Source: Psychroflexus salis (GTDB lineage: Bacteria; Bacteroidota; Bacteroidia; Flavobacteriales; Flavobacteriaceae). From it: a stretch of DNA of 64,000 nt. The stretch covers positions 62,001 to 126,000 of the forward strand of contig NZ_BMGL01000008.1 in assembly GCF_014640175.1 (NCBI RefSeq), read 5' to 3'. Below, in pieces: positions 46,957-55,369 of the stretch. The position numbers were made by a program, and so were the translations under genes. How positions within the stretch are numbered: the first letter of the stretch is position 1; the number at the start of each line of letters is the position of its first letter. Under the pieces are notes generated by a model. The model had not been told where the DNA came from. It saw only the letters and a program-made list of their open reading frames with translations, and ran no database searches.

Positions 46957-48273
46957 TTACGTTTTTTTAACCGCAGCTTTATATGTTTCTAAACAGCGTT
47001 CTCTTGCCATTTTATGTTCTACCATAGGTTCTTGATATGTATTCGTTCCGTATTCAGGAATCCATTTTTTAATGTATTTTTTATCCTTATCGAATTTGTC
47101 GGTTTGCGAATATGGATTAAAAACTCGGAAATAAGGAGCAGCATCTACACCAGTTCCAGCGACCCATTGCCAACCACCGATGTTCGAAGCCATTTCATAA
47201 TCTAATAATTTTTTAGCAAAATAAGCTTCGCCCCAACGCCAATCGATAAGTAAATGTTTGCACAAAAAACTACCTACCACCATTCTAATTCGGTTGTGCA
47301 TCCATCCGGTTTTATCAAGCTGTCGCATTCCTGCATCTACAATAGGATAACCTGTTGTTCCAGTTTTCCATTTTTCAAATTCAGCTTCATCATTTCGCCA
47401 TTTAATATCATCATAAATCGGTTTAAAAGCACGATTTTGAGTTTCTGGGAAGTGATGTAAAATAGCTTTGTAAAATTCTCTCCAAATCAATTCATTTAAA
47501 AAAGTTTCATTTTTAGCAGAAGCTGCTTTTTGAACAACTTCTCGATAACCAACTGTGCCAAAACGCAAATGTGTGCTTAGTCTCGATGTGCCATTTATGG
47601 AAGGAATATTTCGGGTTTCTTCATAGTTTTCTAAAAAATCATCTTCTAAATGATAATCAGGTACTTCAATTGAAGATTTAGTGAATCCCATATCACCTAA
47701 ACTTAAATTGGGTAAACGGGAATTTTGTAAGGTGTTATGTAAACGATTTTCAGAATTAAAGGTATCCGCTGAAATTTTTTTAAATTCTTTTTTCCATTGC
47801 TTCATGTATGGTGTAAAAACCAAGTACATACCACCTTCGTTTTTTTCTACTTCATTTTTTTCAAAAATGACTTGGTCTTTAAAGTCATGAAATTCAATGC
47901 CTTTTTCAGCTAAATATGCTTTAATATTAGCATCGCGTTGGTATGCATATGGCTCGTAATCTCGATTGGTAAACACAGCTTTTACATCGAAATCTTGTGT
48001 TATTTCTTTAAAAACTTCTTCCGGATATCCATAATAAGTTGCAATCGAACTACCGTATTTTTCTTGTAACTCATTTCGCATTTTTTGAATTTCACTAAAA
48101 ATAAAACTTACGCGAGCATCATCTTCTGGCAATTCATCCAAAATATATTTATCGAATATAAAAACGGGTAGTGTTGCTTCATCTTCTTGAAGTGCATGAA
48201 AAAGACCTACGTTGTCATGCAAACGCAGGTCTCTTCTATACCAAAATACATTTACTTTTTCTTGCATGTGCAT
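46957..48273 (-). CDS. phrB: Deoxyribodipyrimidine photolyase (class I type)
   Basis: Photolyase uses blue light and reduced FAD to split cyclobutane pyrimidine dimers. The 438-residue protein has the N-terminal domain (VNVFWYRRDLRLHDNVGL) and the full FAD-domain pattern: TSRLSTHLRFGTVGYREV, WREFYKAILHHFPE, YPIVDAGMRQLDKTGWMHNRIRM and GGWQWVAGTGVDAAPYFRVFNP with its tryptophans. It is third in a minus-strand unit: SRPBCC, SDR, phrB, cryptochrome-like. Repair specificity (CPD versus other) is inferred from the family. Confidence 0.93.
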   Translation of the reverse strand: MHMQEKVNVFWYRRDLRLHDNVGLFHALQEDEATLPVFIFDKYILDELPEDDARVSFIFSEIQKMRNELQEKYGSSIATYYGYPEEVFKEITQDFDVKAVFTNRDYEPYAYQRDANIKAYLAEKGIEFHDFKDQVIFEKNEVEKNEGGMYLVFTPYMKQWKKEFKKISADTFNSENRLHNTLQNSRLPNLSLGDMGFTKSSIEVPDYHLEDDFLENYEETRNIPSINGTSRLSTHLRFGTVGYREVVQKAASAKNETFLNELIWREFYKAILHHFPETQNRAFKPIYDDIKWRNDEAEFEKWKTGTTGYPIVDAGMRQLDKTGWMHNRIRMVVGSFLCKHLLIDWRWGEAYFAKKLLDYEMASNIGGWQWVAGTGVDAAPYFRVFNPYSQTDKFDKDKKYIKKWIPEYGTNTYQEPMVEHKMARERCLETYKAAVKKT

Positions 48274-48276
48274 TTA

Positions 48277-48975
48277 TTAGCTTACATTTAAAGTAGACAT
48301 ACCGCCGTCGACACCAAGTACTTGGCCAGTAATCCACGAGCTGTCTTCACTCAATAAAAATGCAGTAATTTTAGCAATATCACTAGCTTCGCCAACTCTT
48401 TTAAGCGGATGGCGTTCGTCCATTTTTTCTTTTTTCTTCTCGTTTCCTAACAACTTTTCGGCTAAAGGAGTATTGGTTAGAGAAGGTGCAATTACGTTTA
48501 CTCGGAAACTCGGTGCATATTCTGCAGCCAATGAACGGGCAAAACCTTCAATCGCTCCTTTTGCAGCTGCTACACTGGTATGAAAAGGCATTCCGGTTTG
48601 TACAGCTACTGTGCTGTAATATACTAAACTTGCCTGGTCGGAATTTTTTAAGTTTTTTAATAAAGCTTGCGTGGTTTTTACCAAGCCCATAAAATTAAGT
48701 TGAAAATCTTCTTCAAAAATCGCAGGTTTCATCATTTTGAAGGGTTTCAAATTAATGGTGCCTGGTAAATAAACCAACCCGTCTAATTTATCTGGTAAAT
48801 CTAGGTCTGCAATATCGTCTTTGGTTACATCAAATTCGTGATGAGTAACTTCGAGTTCATCTAATTTTCCTTTACTTCTTGAAGCTACAATTACATTGTG
48901 CGAATTATGTAATAATTTTGCAGTTTCAAATCCGATTCCTTGGCTTCCGCCGATTAATAATATATTTTTTTTCAT
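48277..48975 (-). CDS. Short-chain dehydrogenase/reductase-like protein lacking catalytic Tyr
   Basis: This 232-residue Rossmann protein has LIGGSQGIG at the N-terminus (cofactor loop), a conserved Asn (QLNFMG, Asn94), the Ser of the active site (YYSTVA, Ser121) and the catalytic Lys (Lys139). The Tyr four residues before that Lys is replaced by Val135 (HTSVAAAKGAIEG). It ends with WITGQVLGVDGGMSTL like a typical SDR. Oxidoreductase activity is therefore doubtful. It lies 3 bp before phrB and 6 bp after the SRPBCC gene. Confidence 0.85.
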   Translation of the reverse strand: MKKNILLIGGSQGIGFETAKLLHNSHNVIVASRSKGKLDELEVTHHEFDVTKDDIADLDLPDKLDGLVYLPGTINLKPFKMMKPAIFEEDFQLNFMGLVKTTQALLKNLKNSDQASLVYYSTVAVQTGMPFHTSVAAAKGAIEGFARSLAAEYAPSFRVNVIAPSLTNTPLAEKLLGNEKKKEKMDERHPLKRVGEASDIAKITAFLLSEDSSWITGQVLGVDGGMSTLNVS

Positions 48976-48981
48976 AGATAT

Positions 48982-49446
48982 TTATTTTAGGGTTCCGAAT
49001 AATTCGGTCATTTTTTCTTCTCTTGCTTTAAAAATTTCGTCTAATTTAGGTTGCACTAATAAGGGTTTTACCATTTGCCCTAACCAACCTAAAGGTAGTG
49101 CAAAGTGAACGATGTCTTCAATTTCTACCCCACCATCAATCTCATGAATAAAGTGCTTGTGATGCCATAATTTGTAAGGCCCAGATAATTGAATATCTAC
49201 AAAGAAATTTGGTTTTTCAACATGTGTAATTTCAGTAATCCAGCGGGTTTTAAAAAAGGGTAGTGGTGTTACATTGTATTGAATAATCTGACCTGTATAC
49301 ATTTTATCGTCAGCTCCAGAAATAATTTCAAAACCCATTTCGTCGGGCATTATTTTTTGAAGATTTTTAGGATTAGATAAAAAATCCCAAGCTTCCTTTT
49401 TAGTTATAGGAAGCTTTTGCTTGGTATGTATTTCGTAAATTTTCAC
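48982..49446 (-). CDS. SRPBCC (START-like) family protein
   Basis: This 154-residue protein has a helix-grip fold pattern: ITKKEAWDFLSNPKNLQKIMP at the N-terminus, RWITEITHVEKPNFFVDIQLSGPYKLWHHKHFIHEI in the middle, and a C-terminal helix. Such proteins bind a hydrophobic ligand. Homologues beside SDR and photolyase genes are often labelled cell-division-inhibitor-like without evidence. It is first in the photolyase unit, and its ATG lies 5 bp after an exact -7 element. Confidence 0.82.
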   Translation of the reverse strand: MKIYEIHTKQKLPITKKEAWDFLSNPKNLQKIMPDEMGFEIISGADDKMYTGQIIQYNVTPLPFFKTRWITEITHVEKPNFFVDIQLSGPYKLWHHKHFIHEIDGGVEIEDIVHFALPLGWLGQMVKPLLVQPKLDEIFKAREEKMTELFGTLK

Positions 49447-49450
49447 ACAC

Positions 49451-49458
49451 CAAAAGTA
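49451..49458 (-). promoter_or_regulatory. Promoter -7 element for the photolyase cluster
   Basis: The minus strand reads TACTTTTG, an exact TAnnTTTG match, only 5 bp before the ATG at 49446. A TTA triplet is 19 bp upstream, one base off the TTG consensus. The transcript would be leaderless or nearly so. Confidence 0.5.
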
Positions 49459-49465
49459 CGATTGA

Positions 49466-49501
49466 TTTTGTTTAATTTAAAAACATTGAAGTTAAACAAA
49501 A
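49466..49501. promoter_or_regulatory. Inverted repeat over the photolyase-cluster promoter
   Basis: TTTTGTTTAA (49466-49475) and TTAAACAAAA (49492-49501) are perfect 10-bp arms with a 16-bp centre. They straddle the -33 position of the cluster promoter, so a repressor or activator binding there could control it. The arms are AT-rich, so chance cannot be excluded. Confidence 0.45.
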
Positions 49502-49622
49502 GTTATAATGTTAAGTGAAAAAACTATATTTAGGACGATTAATTAAAGTTCAAAATTCAGAATTAGCTATATTACTTTTTCAAGAATTAATTTAATTGCA
49601 TTAGCAAATGCACAACTGAATT

Positions 49623-50174
49623 TTAATTATCAATTACATCTCCTTCAAATGCTGGTGGGCCTATAAATCTAGGGCCGTCTTTTTTCTTTTCTTTCTTCTT
49701 TTTTACTTCAAAAATTCGGTAAGGAGCAACTTTTTGAGCACGAGCTCTCTTTTTACAATCTAAATTGTTGTAAATTTCATTATACTTTTCTTGAGCTTCT
49801 GTATTCCATAAAAAATAATACACTTCACGAATGTAAGTTATATAAGTTTCATATTCATCGGGATGGCTATAGTGGTTAATTTGAATGCTTGCATTTTTGG
49901 GGCTACTTGCTCGGTCGCTACTCCCGTCTGGATTAGTAATAAAAGTATAAATGAATTCCTTAAATTTTACATCACTCAAGAAAGATAAGTCTTTGTTATT
50001 TACCAAAATTTTACCTTCTTGGTTAATTACAATATCCAATAGATCAGATTTACTAGCTTTTTCAATATCGGTAGCTGTAATTTGATTTTCAATTAAACAT
50101 GCGTTATCTAACCATTTTTGAGCAACTATTGAAGAAGTAGTCAGAAATACTAGTAAAATATAAATCAATTTCAT
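49623..50174 (-). CDS. Secreted protein with ExbD/TolR-like periplasmic domain
   Basis: 183 residues from ATG 50174; an earlier ATG at 50192 lies inside the -7 element and is rejected. A signal peptide (about 1-18, ending SIVA) replaces the usual ExbD membrane anchor. The following part, DIVINQEGKILVNNKDLSFLSDVKFKEFIYTFITNPDGS and ETYITYIREVYYFLWNTEAQEKYNE, resembles the periplasmic domain of flavobacterial ExbD proteins. The C-terminal tail is Lys-rich (VKKKKEKKKDGPRF). No exbB or tonB is nearby. The similarity is by eye only. Confidence 0.55.
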   Translation of the reverse strand: MKLIYILLVFLTTSSIVAQKWLDNACLIENQITATDIEKASKSDLLDIVINQEGKILVNNKDLSFLSDVKFKEFIYTFITNPDGSSDRASSPKNASIQINHYSHPDEYETYITYIREVYYFLWNTEAQEKYNEIYNNLDCKKRARAQKVAPYRIFEVKKKKEKKKDGPRFIGPPAFEGDVIDN

Positions 50175-50189
50175 AATTTTAATTTTATA

Positions 50190-50197
50190 CAAATATA
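50190..50197 (-). promoter_or_regulatory. Promoter -7 element for the ExbD-like gene
   Basis: The minus strand reads TATATTTG, an exact TAnnTTTG match, 15 bp before the ATG at 50174. Confidence 0.5.
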
Positions 50198-50215
50198 GAG
50201 AATGTAATTTAATGC

Positions 50216-50992
50216 TTAGATGCTTATCTTGTTTAGCAATTTACTGAAGTATAAAAATGTCTTATTCATTCTACTTCCAAACCAGCTAAAGCTTTCGCCA
50301 TCTACGATTTCTATTTTTAGACGTTTATTACTAAATGCTGAAAAATCGTTTTTTTTAAAAGGAAAAGGTTCAGATGATAAAAAAATCCAATCTATTTCTG
50401 GCAAATTCTGTAAATCTACTTCTGGATATCGATTTAAGTGTGCAAAGGCATTTTCAAAGCCCAATTCCTTCAACATAGCATTAATAAAGGTTTTATTGGC
50501 TGCAACCATCCATGGTTTTTTCCAAATAAAATAGGCAACCTTAGGTTTTTGGCTTGTTGATAGAAATGTTTTTAATTTTCTGAAATTAGACTGAATTTCA
50601 GATATCATTTCTTTTGCTTGGTTTTCTTTATGAAACAGTTGGCCATAATCTGAGATTAGTTGATAAGCAGCTTGAAAGTTTATTACATCTGCCACATGTA
50701 CAGGCGCAATTTGTTGAAGCTGTTGCACCATTTCTTTAGTGTTTTCTTCTTTATTACATAAGATTAAATCAGGCTGAAGTGCTTCAATTTTGTCTAAATG
50801 TACATTTTTGGTTCCACCAACCACTTCAACTTCATTTTTTAGGTCTTTAGGGTGTACGCAAAATTTAGTAATACCAACCAGCTGTTTGCGCATGCCTAAA
50901 TCTACAACCAATTCGGTTTGGCTAGGAACTAGGCTAATTATTCTTTTCGGAATTGTATTTAAGTGTAATGTATTTCCTAACTGATCTTTCAC
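50216..50992 (-). CDS. BtuF-like helical-backbone metal/cobalamin-binding protein
   Basis: This 258-residue protein has the two-lobed periplasmic-binding pattern of the BtuF/FhuD type: PKRIISLVPSQTELVVDLGM, VGITKFCVHPKDLK, VGGTKNVHLDKIEALQPDLILCNKEEN, then a long helix and a second lobe. The protein begins MKDQLGNTLHLN with no signal peptide or lipobox, so by sequence it would stay in the cytoplasm, and no ABC permease or ATPase lies next to it. It may be a cytoplasmic corrinoid handler or a misread start; no better upstream start was seen. Confidence 0.78.
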   Translation of the reverse strand: MKDQLGNTLHLNTIPKRIISLVPSQTELVVDLGMRKQLVGITKFCVHPKDLKNEVEVVGGTKNVHLDKIEALQPDLILCNKEENTKEMVQQLQQIAPVHVADVINFQAAYQLISDYGQLFHKENQAKEMISEIQSNFRKLKTFLSTSQKPKVAYFIWKKPWMVAANKTFINAMLKELGFENAFAHLNRYPEVDLQNLPEIDWIFLSSEPFPFKKNDFSAFSNKRLKIEIVDGESFSWFGSRMNKTFLYFSKLLNKISI

Positions 50993-51018
50993 AAGCTTAG
51001 ATTTTCATCAAAAATAAA

Positions 51019-51047
51019 AAATCCTGTATCAATTAGATACAGGATTT
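51019..51047 (-). terminator. Terminator of the thrS-infC-rpmI-rplT operon
   Basis: AAATCCTGTATC (51019-51030) pairs perfectly with GATACAGGATTT (51036-51047). On the minus strand the hairpin is followed by a T-rich run, placing it at the end of rplT. Confidence 0.88.
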
Positions 51048-51075
51048 AATTTATAAGAGTCGTCTACGTTTATAT

Positions 51076-51420
51076 TTACTTTACTTTTTCTACGATTGCT
51101 TTAAAAGCTGCAGGGTTATGTACCGCTAAATCAGCTAAAACCTTTCGGTTTAAGTCAATATTATTGGCTTTTAACTTGCCCATAAATTTAGAATAAGACA
51201 TTCCATTTAAACGAGCGGCAGCGTTAATCCGTACAATCCAAAGTGAGCGGAAATTGCGCTTATTATTCTTGCGGTCTCTATAGGCATATAACATTCCTTT
51301 TTCTACCGCATTTTTAGCTACAGTCCAAACGTTTTTTCTACGTCCGAAGTAACCTTTTGCTAGCTTCATGATTTTCTTTCTACGAGCACGTGAAGCGACT
51401 GAATTTGTTGATCTTGGCAT
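51076..51420 (-). CDS. rplT: 50S ribosomal protein L20
   Basis: 114 residues starting [16 protein letters not shown] from ATG 51420; an upstream start would add 16 residues not found in L20. The conserved [32 protein letters not shown] and [19 protein letters not shown] are present. L20 is an early 23S rRNA assembly protein and, in other bacteria, represses its own operon. It is last in thrS-infC-rpmI-rplT. Confidence 0.98.
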   Translation of the reverse strand: MPRSTNSVASRARRKKIMKLAKGYFGRRKNVWTVAKNAVEKGMLYAYRDRKNNKRNFRSLWIVRINAAARLNGMSYSKFMGKLKANNIDLNRKVLADLAVHNPAAFKAIVEKVK

Positions 51421-51508
51421 AATTTTAATTTTTTGTAGTAGGCAGCTTAATTGCATTTTGGAGCCCACTCCAGGGTTAATAATTGATTTTTAACCAATCA
51501 AGCAATAA

Positions 51509-51706
51509 TTACTTTAAACGTAATTGTTGTTTGATGTTAGCTTCGTCTGATTTATGTACTAAAGTAGTATGCGTTAACTTAAGCTTTCTCTTTTTAGACT
51601 TTTTGGTCAAGATGTGGCTTTTGAACGCATGTTTACGTTTAATTTTACCTGTTCCGGTTAATTTAAAACGCTTCTTAGCACTCGACTTTGTTTTCATTTT
51701 AGGCAT
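51509..51706 (-). CDS. rpmI: 50S ribosomal protein L35
   Basis: 65 residues starting [28 protein letters not shown], the standard L35 N-terminus, rich in Lys and Arg. It lies 30 bp after infC and 88 bp before rplT in the usual order. Confidence 0.98.
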   Translation of the reverse strand: MPKMKTKSSAKKRFKLTGTGKIKRKHAFKSHILTKKSKKRKLKLTHTTLVHKSDEANIKQQLRLK

Positions 51707-51736
51707 TGATCCTTGATTTATGTATTGACTCTTATT

Positions 51737-52300
51737 TTATTTACTTTCTTTTTTAGGGGAGATAAGCATAATCATGCGTTTTCCTTCTAACTTAGGCATT
51801 TGTTCAACTTTTCCAAGTTCTTCTAGATCTTGAGCAAGCCTTAATAAAAGAATTTGCCCTTTGTCTTTAAAAACAATAGATCTACCTTTAAAAAACACAA
51901 AGGCTTTTAATTTAGCTCCTTCTTTTAAAAACTTTTCAGCATTTTTCTTTTTAAACTCGTAATCATGGTCGTCTGTGTTAGGTCCAAAACGAATTTCTTT
52001 TACAACAACTTTTGATGCCTTCGCTTTCATTTGTTTTTCACGTTTCTTTTGTTCATAAAGAAACTTTTTATAATCCATGATTTTAGCGACAGGCGGATCG
52101 GCTTTAGGAGAAATAACTACTAGGTCTAAAGCCAGCTCTTCAGCTTTTTTTAAACAATCTCTAGTAGGATATACTCCCATTTCAACATTATCTCCAACTA
52201 AACGTAATTTTGGATCTTTAATGTTTTTATTAATTCGGTGCGGATCTTCTTTTTGACCTCTTGGCGAATAATTTTTGTTACTACGTCTTCTTAAAGCTAT
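51737..52300 (-). CDS. infC: Translation initiation factor IF-3, with non-canonical start codon
   Basis: IF-3 keeps the 30S subunit free and checks the initiator codon. The first ATG in frame (52180) falls inside the N-domain, after the conserved [20 protein letters not shown]. The frame upstream is open only to the thrS stop at 52319-52321, and it contains no ATG, GTG, TTG or CTG. ATA at 52298-52300 fits best, giving 187 residues that start with A-L-R-R-R, like relatives starting MAIRRR. The C-domain has [17 protein letters not shown] and [12 protein letters not shown]. Rare infC starts (AUU in E. coli) serve autoregulation by IF-3 itself. Confidence 0.92.
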   Translation of the reverse strand: MALRRRSNKNYSPRGQKEDPHRINKNIKDPKLRLVGDNVEMGVYPTRDCLKKAEELALDLVVISPKADPPVAKIMDYKKFLYEQKKREKQMKAKASKVVVKEIRFGPNTDDHDYEFKKKNAEKFLKEGAKLKAFVFFKGRSIVFKDKGQILLLRLAQDLEELGKVEQMPKLEGKRMIMLISPKKESK

Positions 52301-52318
52301 AACTAATTGATTTTTGGG

Positions 52319-54265
52319 TTAAACTCTAAATTTTGATAATGAAGCATCAACTTCATTATTAATTCTATTTACAAATTCTTCAACAGGCATGCTTCCTAAA
52401 TCTTCACCTCCGTGTTTTCGGATGCTAATGCTGTTTTCTTCTTCTTCTTTTTCTCCGATAATAATCATATACGGCACTTTATTCATCTCCGCTTCGCGAA
52501 TTTTCTTCCCAGTTGTTTCGCTTCTATTATCAAATGTGGCGCGAATTTCGTGATTTTTAAGTAAACTTAAAACTTTTTTAGAATAATTTTCATATTTCTC
52601 ACTGATCGAGAGAATAGTAGCTTGTTCTGGGGTTAACCAAAGTGGGAAATTACCACCAGTATGCTCTAATAAAATAGCCACAAAACGTTCCATGCTTCCA
52701 AATGGAGCACGGTGAATCATAACAGGTCTGTGCATTTCGTTATCGCTACCTTTGTATTCTAATTCAAATCGTTCGGGTAGGTTGTAATCTACTTGAATAG
52801 TACCAAGTTGCCAACTTCTTCCAAGCGCATCTTTAACCATAAAATCTAATTTAGGGCCATAAAATGCAGCTTCACCAGTTTCAACTACGTATTTTAATCC
52901 TTTTTCTTTTGCTGCATTTAAAATTGCCTTTTCTGCCTTTTCCCAATTTTCTTCACTACCTATGTATTTGGTTTTGTTTTCTGGATCGCGTAATGAAACT
53001 TGTGCAGTAAAATCTTCAAAACCAAGAGAATTGAATACATATAAAACCAAATCGATTACTTTTTTAAACTCTAAGTCCAATTGGTCTGGTGTGCAAAAAA
53101 TGTGTGCATCATCTTGTGTAAATCCACGAACTCGAGTTAAGCCATGTAACTCTCCGCTTTGTTCATATCGGTAAACTGTTCCAAATTCTGCATAGCGAAC
53201 AGGTAAATCTTTATAACTCCAAGATTCAGATTTATATATTTCGCAATGATGCGGACAATTCATTGGTTTTAATAAAAACTCTTCTCCTTCATTCGGTGTA
53301 TTGATGGGCTGAAAGCTATCTTCTCCATATTTTTCATAGTGACCAGAACATACATACAAATCTTTGTTTCCAATATGTGGCGTAACTACTTGGTCGTAGG
53401 CTGCTTCTGCTTGTGCTTTTTTAAGGAAACTCTCTAAGCGTTCTCTTAATGCAGCACCTTTAGGTAACCACAATGGTAAACCTTGGCCAACTTGTTGTGA
53501 AAAGGTAAACAATTTTAATTCTTTACCTAATTTTCGGTGATCGCGTTTTTTGGCTTCTTCTAACAACTCTAAATATTCTTTTAGTTGTTTTTGCTTTGGG
53601 AAAGAAACCCCATAAACACGTGTTAGTTGGGGGTTTTTTTCGTCGCCACGCCAATAAGCACCTGCAACACTCATTAATTTTACTGCTTTTATAAATCCAG
53701 TATTGGGAATGTGTCCACCGCGACATAAATCTGTAAAATCGTCATGGTTGCAAAAGGTAATTTCTCCGTCTTTTAGGTTTTCAATTAATTCAACTTTATA
53801 CGGATTTTTTTCTTGTTTGTAATATGATAAGGCATCTGCTTTACTAACTTCTCGCAATTTAAATTCGTGTTTTCCACGAGCTAGTTCTAGCATTTTCTTT
53901 TCGATTTTCGGAAAATCAGCATCGCTAATTTTGTAATCCATAAAATCAATATCGTAATAAAATCCATTATCTACGGCAGGACCAATAGTTAACTTTACTC
54001 CTGGATACATTTTTAAGATAGCTTGTGCCATAAGGTGTGCAGAACTATGCCAAAATGTTTTTTTGCCTTCATTATCGTTAAAACTTAATAAAACCAGACT
54101 TCCATCTTCTTGAATTGGAGTAGAAGTTTCTATAATTTTGTTATTAAATTTAGCTGATATTATATTTCTGGCTAAGCCTTCGCTAATACTTTTAGCTACC
54201 TCCATTGGAGTGGTTCCAGCTTCAAAAGATTTAATACTACCGTCTGGGAGCGTAATTTTAATCAT
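52319..54265 (-). CDS. thrS: Threonyl-tRNA synthetase
   Basis: ThrRS charges tRNA-Thr. The 648 residues hold a TGS domain (about 1-60, [19 protein letters not shown]), an editing domain with [11 protein letters not shown] and the zinc-type [10 protein letters not shown], and the class II catalytic core (motif 2 [28 protein letters not shown]; motif 3 [16 protein letters not shown]). A C-terminal anticodon domain follows. It leads the operon with infC, rpmI and rplT and has a full consensus promoter. Confidence 0.98.
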   Translation of the reverse strand: MIKITLPDGSIKSFEAGTTPMEVAKSISEGLARNIISAKFNNKIIETSTPIQEDGSLVLLSFNDNEGKKTFWHSSAHLMAQAILKMYPGVKLTIGPAVDNGFYYDIDFMDYKISDADFPKIEKKMLELARGKHEFKLREVSKADALSYYKQEKNPYKVELIENLKDGEITFCNHDDFTDLCRGGHIPNTGFIKAVKLMSVAGAYWRGDEKNPQLTRVYGVSFPKQKQLKEYLELLEEAKKRDHRKLGKELKLFTFSQQVGQGLPLWLPKGAALRERLESFLKKAQAEAAYDQVVTPHIGNKDLYVCSGHYEKYGEDSFQPINTPNEGEEFLLKPMNCPHHCEIYKSESWSYKDLPVRYAEFGTVYRYEQSGELHGLTRVRGFTQDDAHIFCTPDQLDLEFKKVIDLVLYVFNSLGFEDFTAQVSLRDPENKTKYIGSEENWEKAEKAILNAAKEKGLKYVVETGEAAFYGPKLDFMVKDALGRSWQLGTIQVDYNLPERFELEYKGSDNEMHRPVMIHRAPFGSMERFVAILLEHTGGNFPLWLTPEQATILSISEKYENYSKKVLSLLKNHEIRATFDNRSETTGKKIREAEMNKVPYMIIIGEKEEEENSISIRKHGGEDLGSMPVEEFVNRINNEVDASLSKFRV

Positions 54266-54283
54266 GAATTTTTAAAATTTGTG

Positions 54284-54313
54284 CAAAGATACGTATATAT
54301 GCTTGCTTACCAA
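54284..54313 (-). promoter_or_regulatory. Consensus promoter of the thrS operon
   Basis: On the minus strand TTG (54313-54311), exactly 19 bp, then TATCTTTG (54291-54284): a full TTG-N19-TAnnTTTG match, 18 bp before the thrS ATG. The leader is too short for a T-box or a long structured operator. Confidence 0.8.
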
Positions 54314-54331
54314 GTACAAATACTCAAGCAA

Positions 54332-55150
54332 TTATAGTAAAGGTGAATTTTTTATTGGCTTTGCGTTTTTAGGAATAGTTACAGGAAGTTGTTCTGTTGT
54401 ATAATATTTTATTTTGGTAACTTTAGCTTCACCCAAAAAGTCTTTTTCTGTGAATTTATTTTCAGGATAAAATTTCCATTCTAGTGCAACAGGAATATGA
54501 TTAACTGTAATAAATCGATCGTATTGCAAATGAATCTTTTGTGTGCTTCTGTCGTTATTAATTAAAGAAGTTTGGAGTTGTAAGCCCTTCATCATATCTG
54601 TGCGTTGATCGATAAAAAAGTCTACTTTTTTTGGAAAAAATGCTTTGTTAAGATTTTTATTCTCCACGCCGATTTTTTTATATTGAGTATTTGATAAAAC
54701 AACTTCTTGAATTGGCGAAAGTTGAAATGATTTATCACTTAAATGAAAAAAAGCGTGGTAAAAATATAGCAACTGAAAATTGCGTTTAATTTCTCGATCG
54801 CCAGCATTTGCAATTGCATCTATATATAATTGATCCCCGTCGTAGTAAGATTTTCCAAAAACTTTAGAATCGATTTCAATTAGACTTAAGTCAGTAGCCG
54901 CTTTAACTTTTAATTGGTCTGCTATTTTTCCAAATTCGTAACTAATTTCGTAGCTAATCATGTCTTCACTAAAAAACTTTTCTTTTTTATGAATAGCTTC
55001 AACGCTTTTCATTAGGCGTTCTTCTGAAGACTTTGTTTCACTAATTTTATTTTCTTTTTTAGGTTCTTCCTGTTTCGAATTATTTGTGTTGCAGGCCCAA
55101 AAACTAGTTATTAATATAATAAAAAGTAAACTTTTGTATGGAATTTTCAT
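54332..55150 (-). CDS. Lipoprotein of unknown function (DUF6503-like)
   Basis: This 272-residue protein has a lipoprotein signal with lipobox FWAC (Cys20), followed by a charged linker (about 24-50). A beta-rich domain (about 60-265) contains VDFFIDQRTDMMKGLQLQTSL and HLQYDRFITVNHIPVALEWKFYPE, the half-barrel pattern of lipoprotein-carrier-like folds. I think it belongs to a Bacteroidota family named DUF6503, but this is from memory. It lies upstream of thrS on the same strand, with its own spacing. Confidence 0.6.
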   Translation of the reverse strand: MKIPYKSLLFIILITSFWACNTNNSKQEEPKKENKISETKSSEERLMKSVEAIHKKEKFFSEDMISYEISYEFGKIADQLKVKAATDLSLIEIDSKVFGKSYYDGDQLYIDAIANAGDREIKRNFQLLYFYHAFFHLSDKSFQLSPIQEVVLSNTQYKKIGVENKNLNKAFFPKKVDFFIDQRTDMMKGLQLQTSLINNDRSTQKIHLQYDRFITVNHIPVALEWKFYPENKFTEKDFLGEAKVTKIKYYTTEQLPVTIPKNAKPIKNSPLL

Positions 55151-55318
55151 GCTGTGTTATTATAAATCAAATATTGTAAATAATTCTTGTTTTGGCAAAT
55201 TATATATACTAATGAAACTTGAAATTCTTTATAACAGATTTTTTAAAAAATTTCTTATACTCCGAATTTACAAACTGAGTGGAGTGTGAATAGGGATTTT
55301 TAGGTTCACATTAAATAG

Positions 55319-55346
55319 CAAAAACCCTTCCTAAGAAGGGTTTTTG
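55319..55346 (-). terminator. Terminator of htpG
   Basis: CAAAAACCCTTC (55319-55330) pairs with GAAGGGTTTTTG (55335-55346) around CTAA, a perfect 12-bp stem. It lies just after the htpG stop on the minus strand, where the stem itself supplies T-runs. Confidence 0.88.
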
Positions 55347-55369
55347 TCTTTAAAATAAATAAGTATAAT

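Noticed and set aside
51483-51716. 77-codon frame opposite rpmI
   Set aside because: It is the antisense shadow of the L35 gene in a well-known operon.
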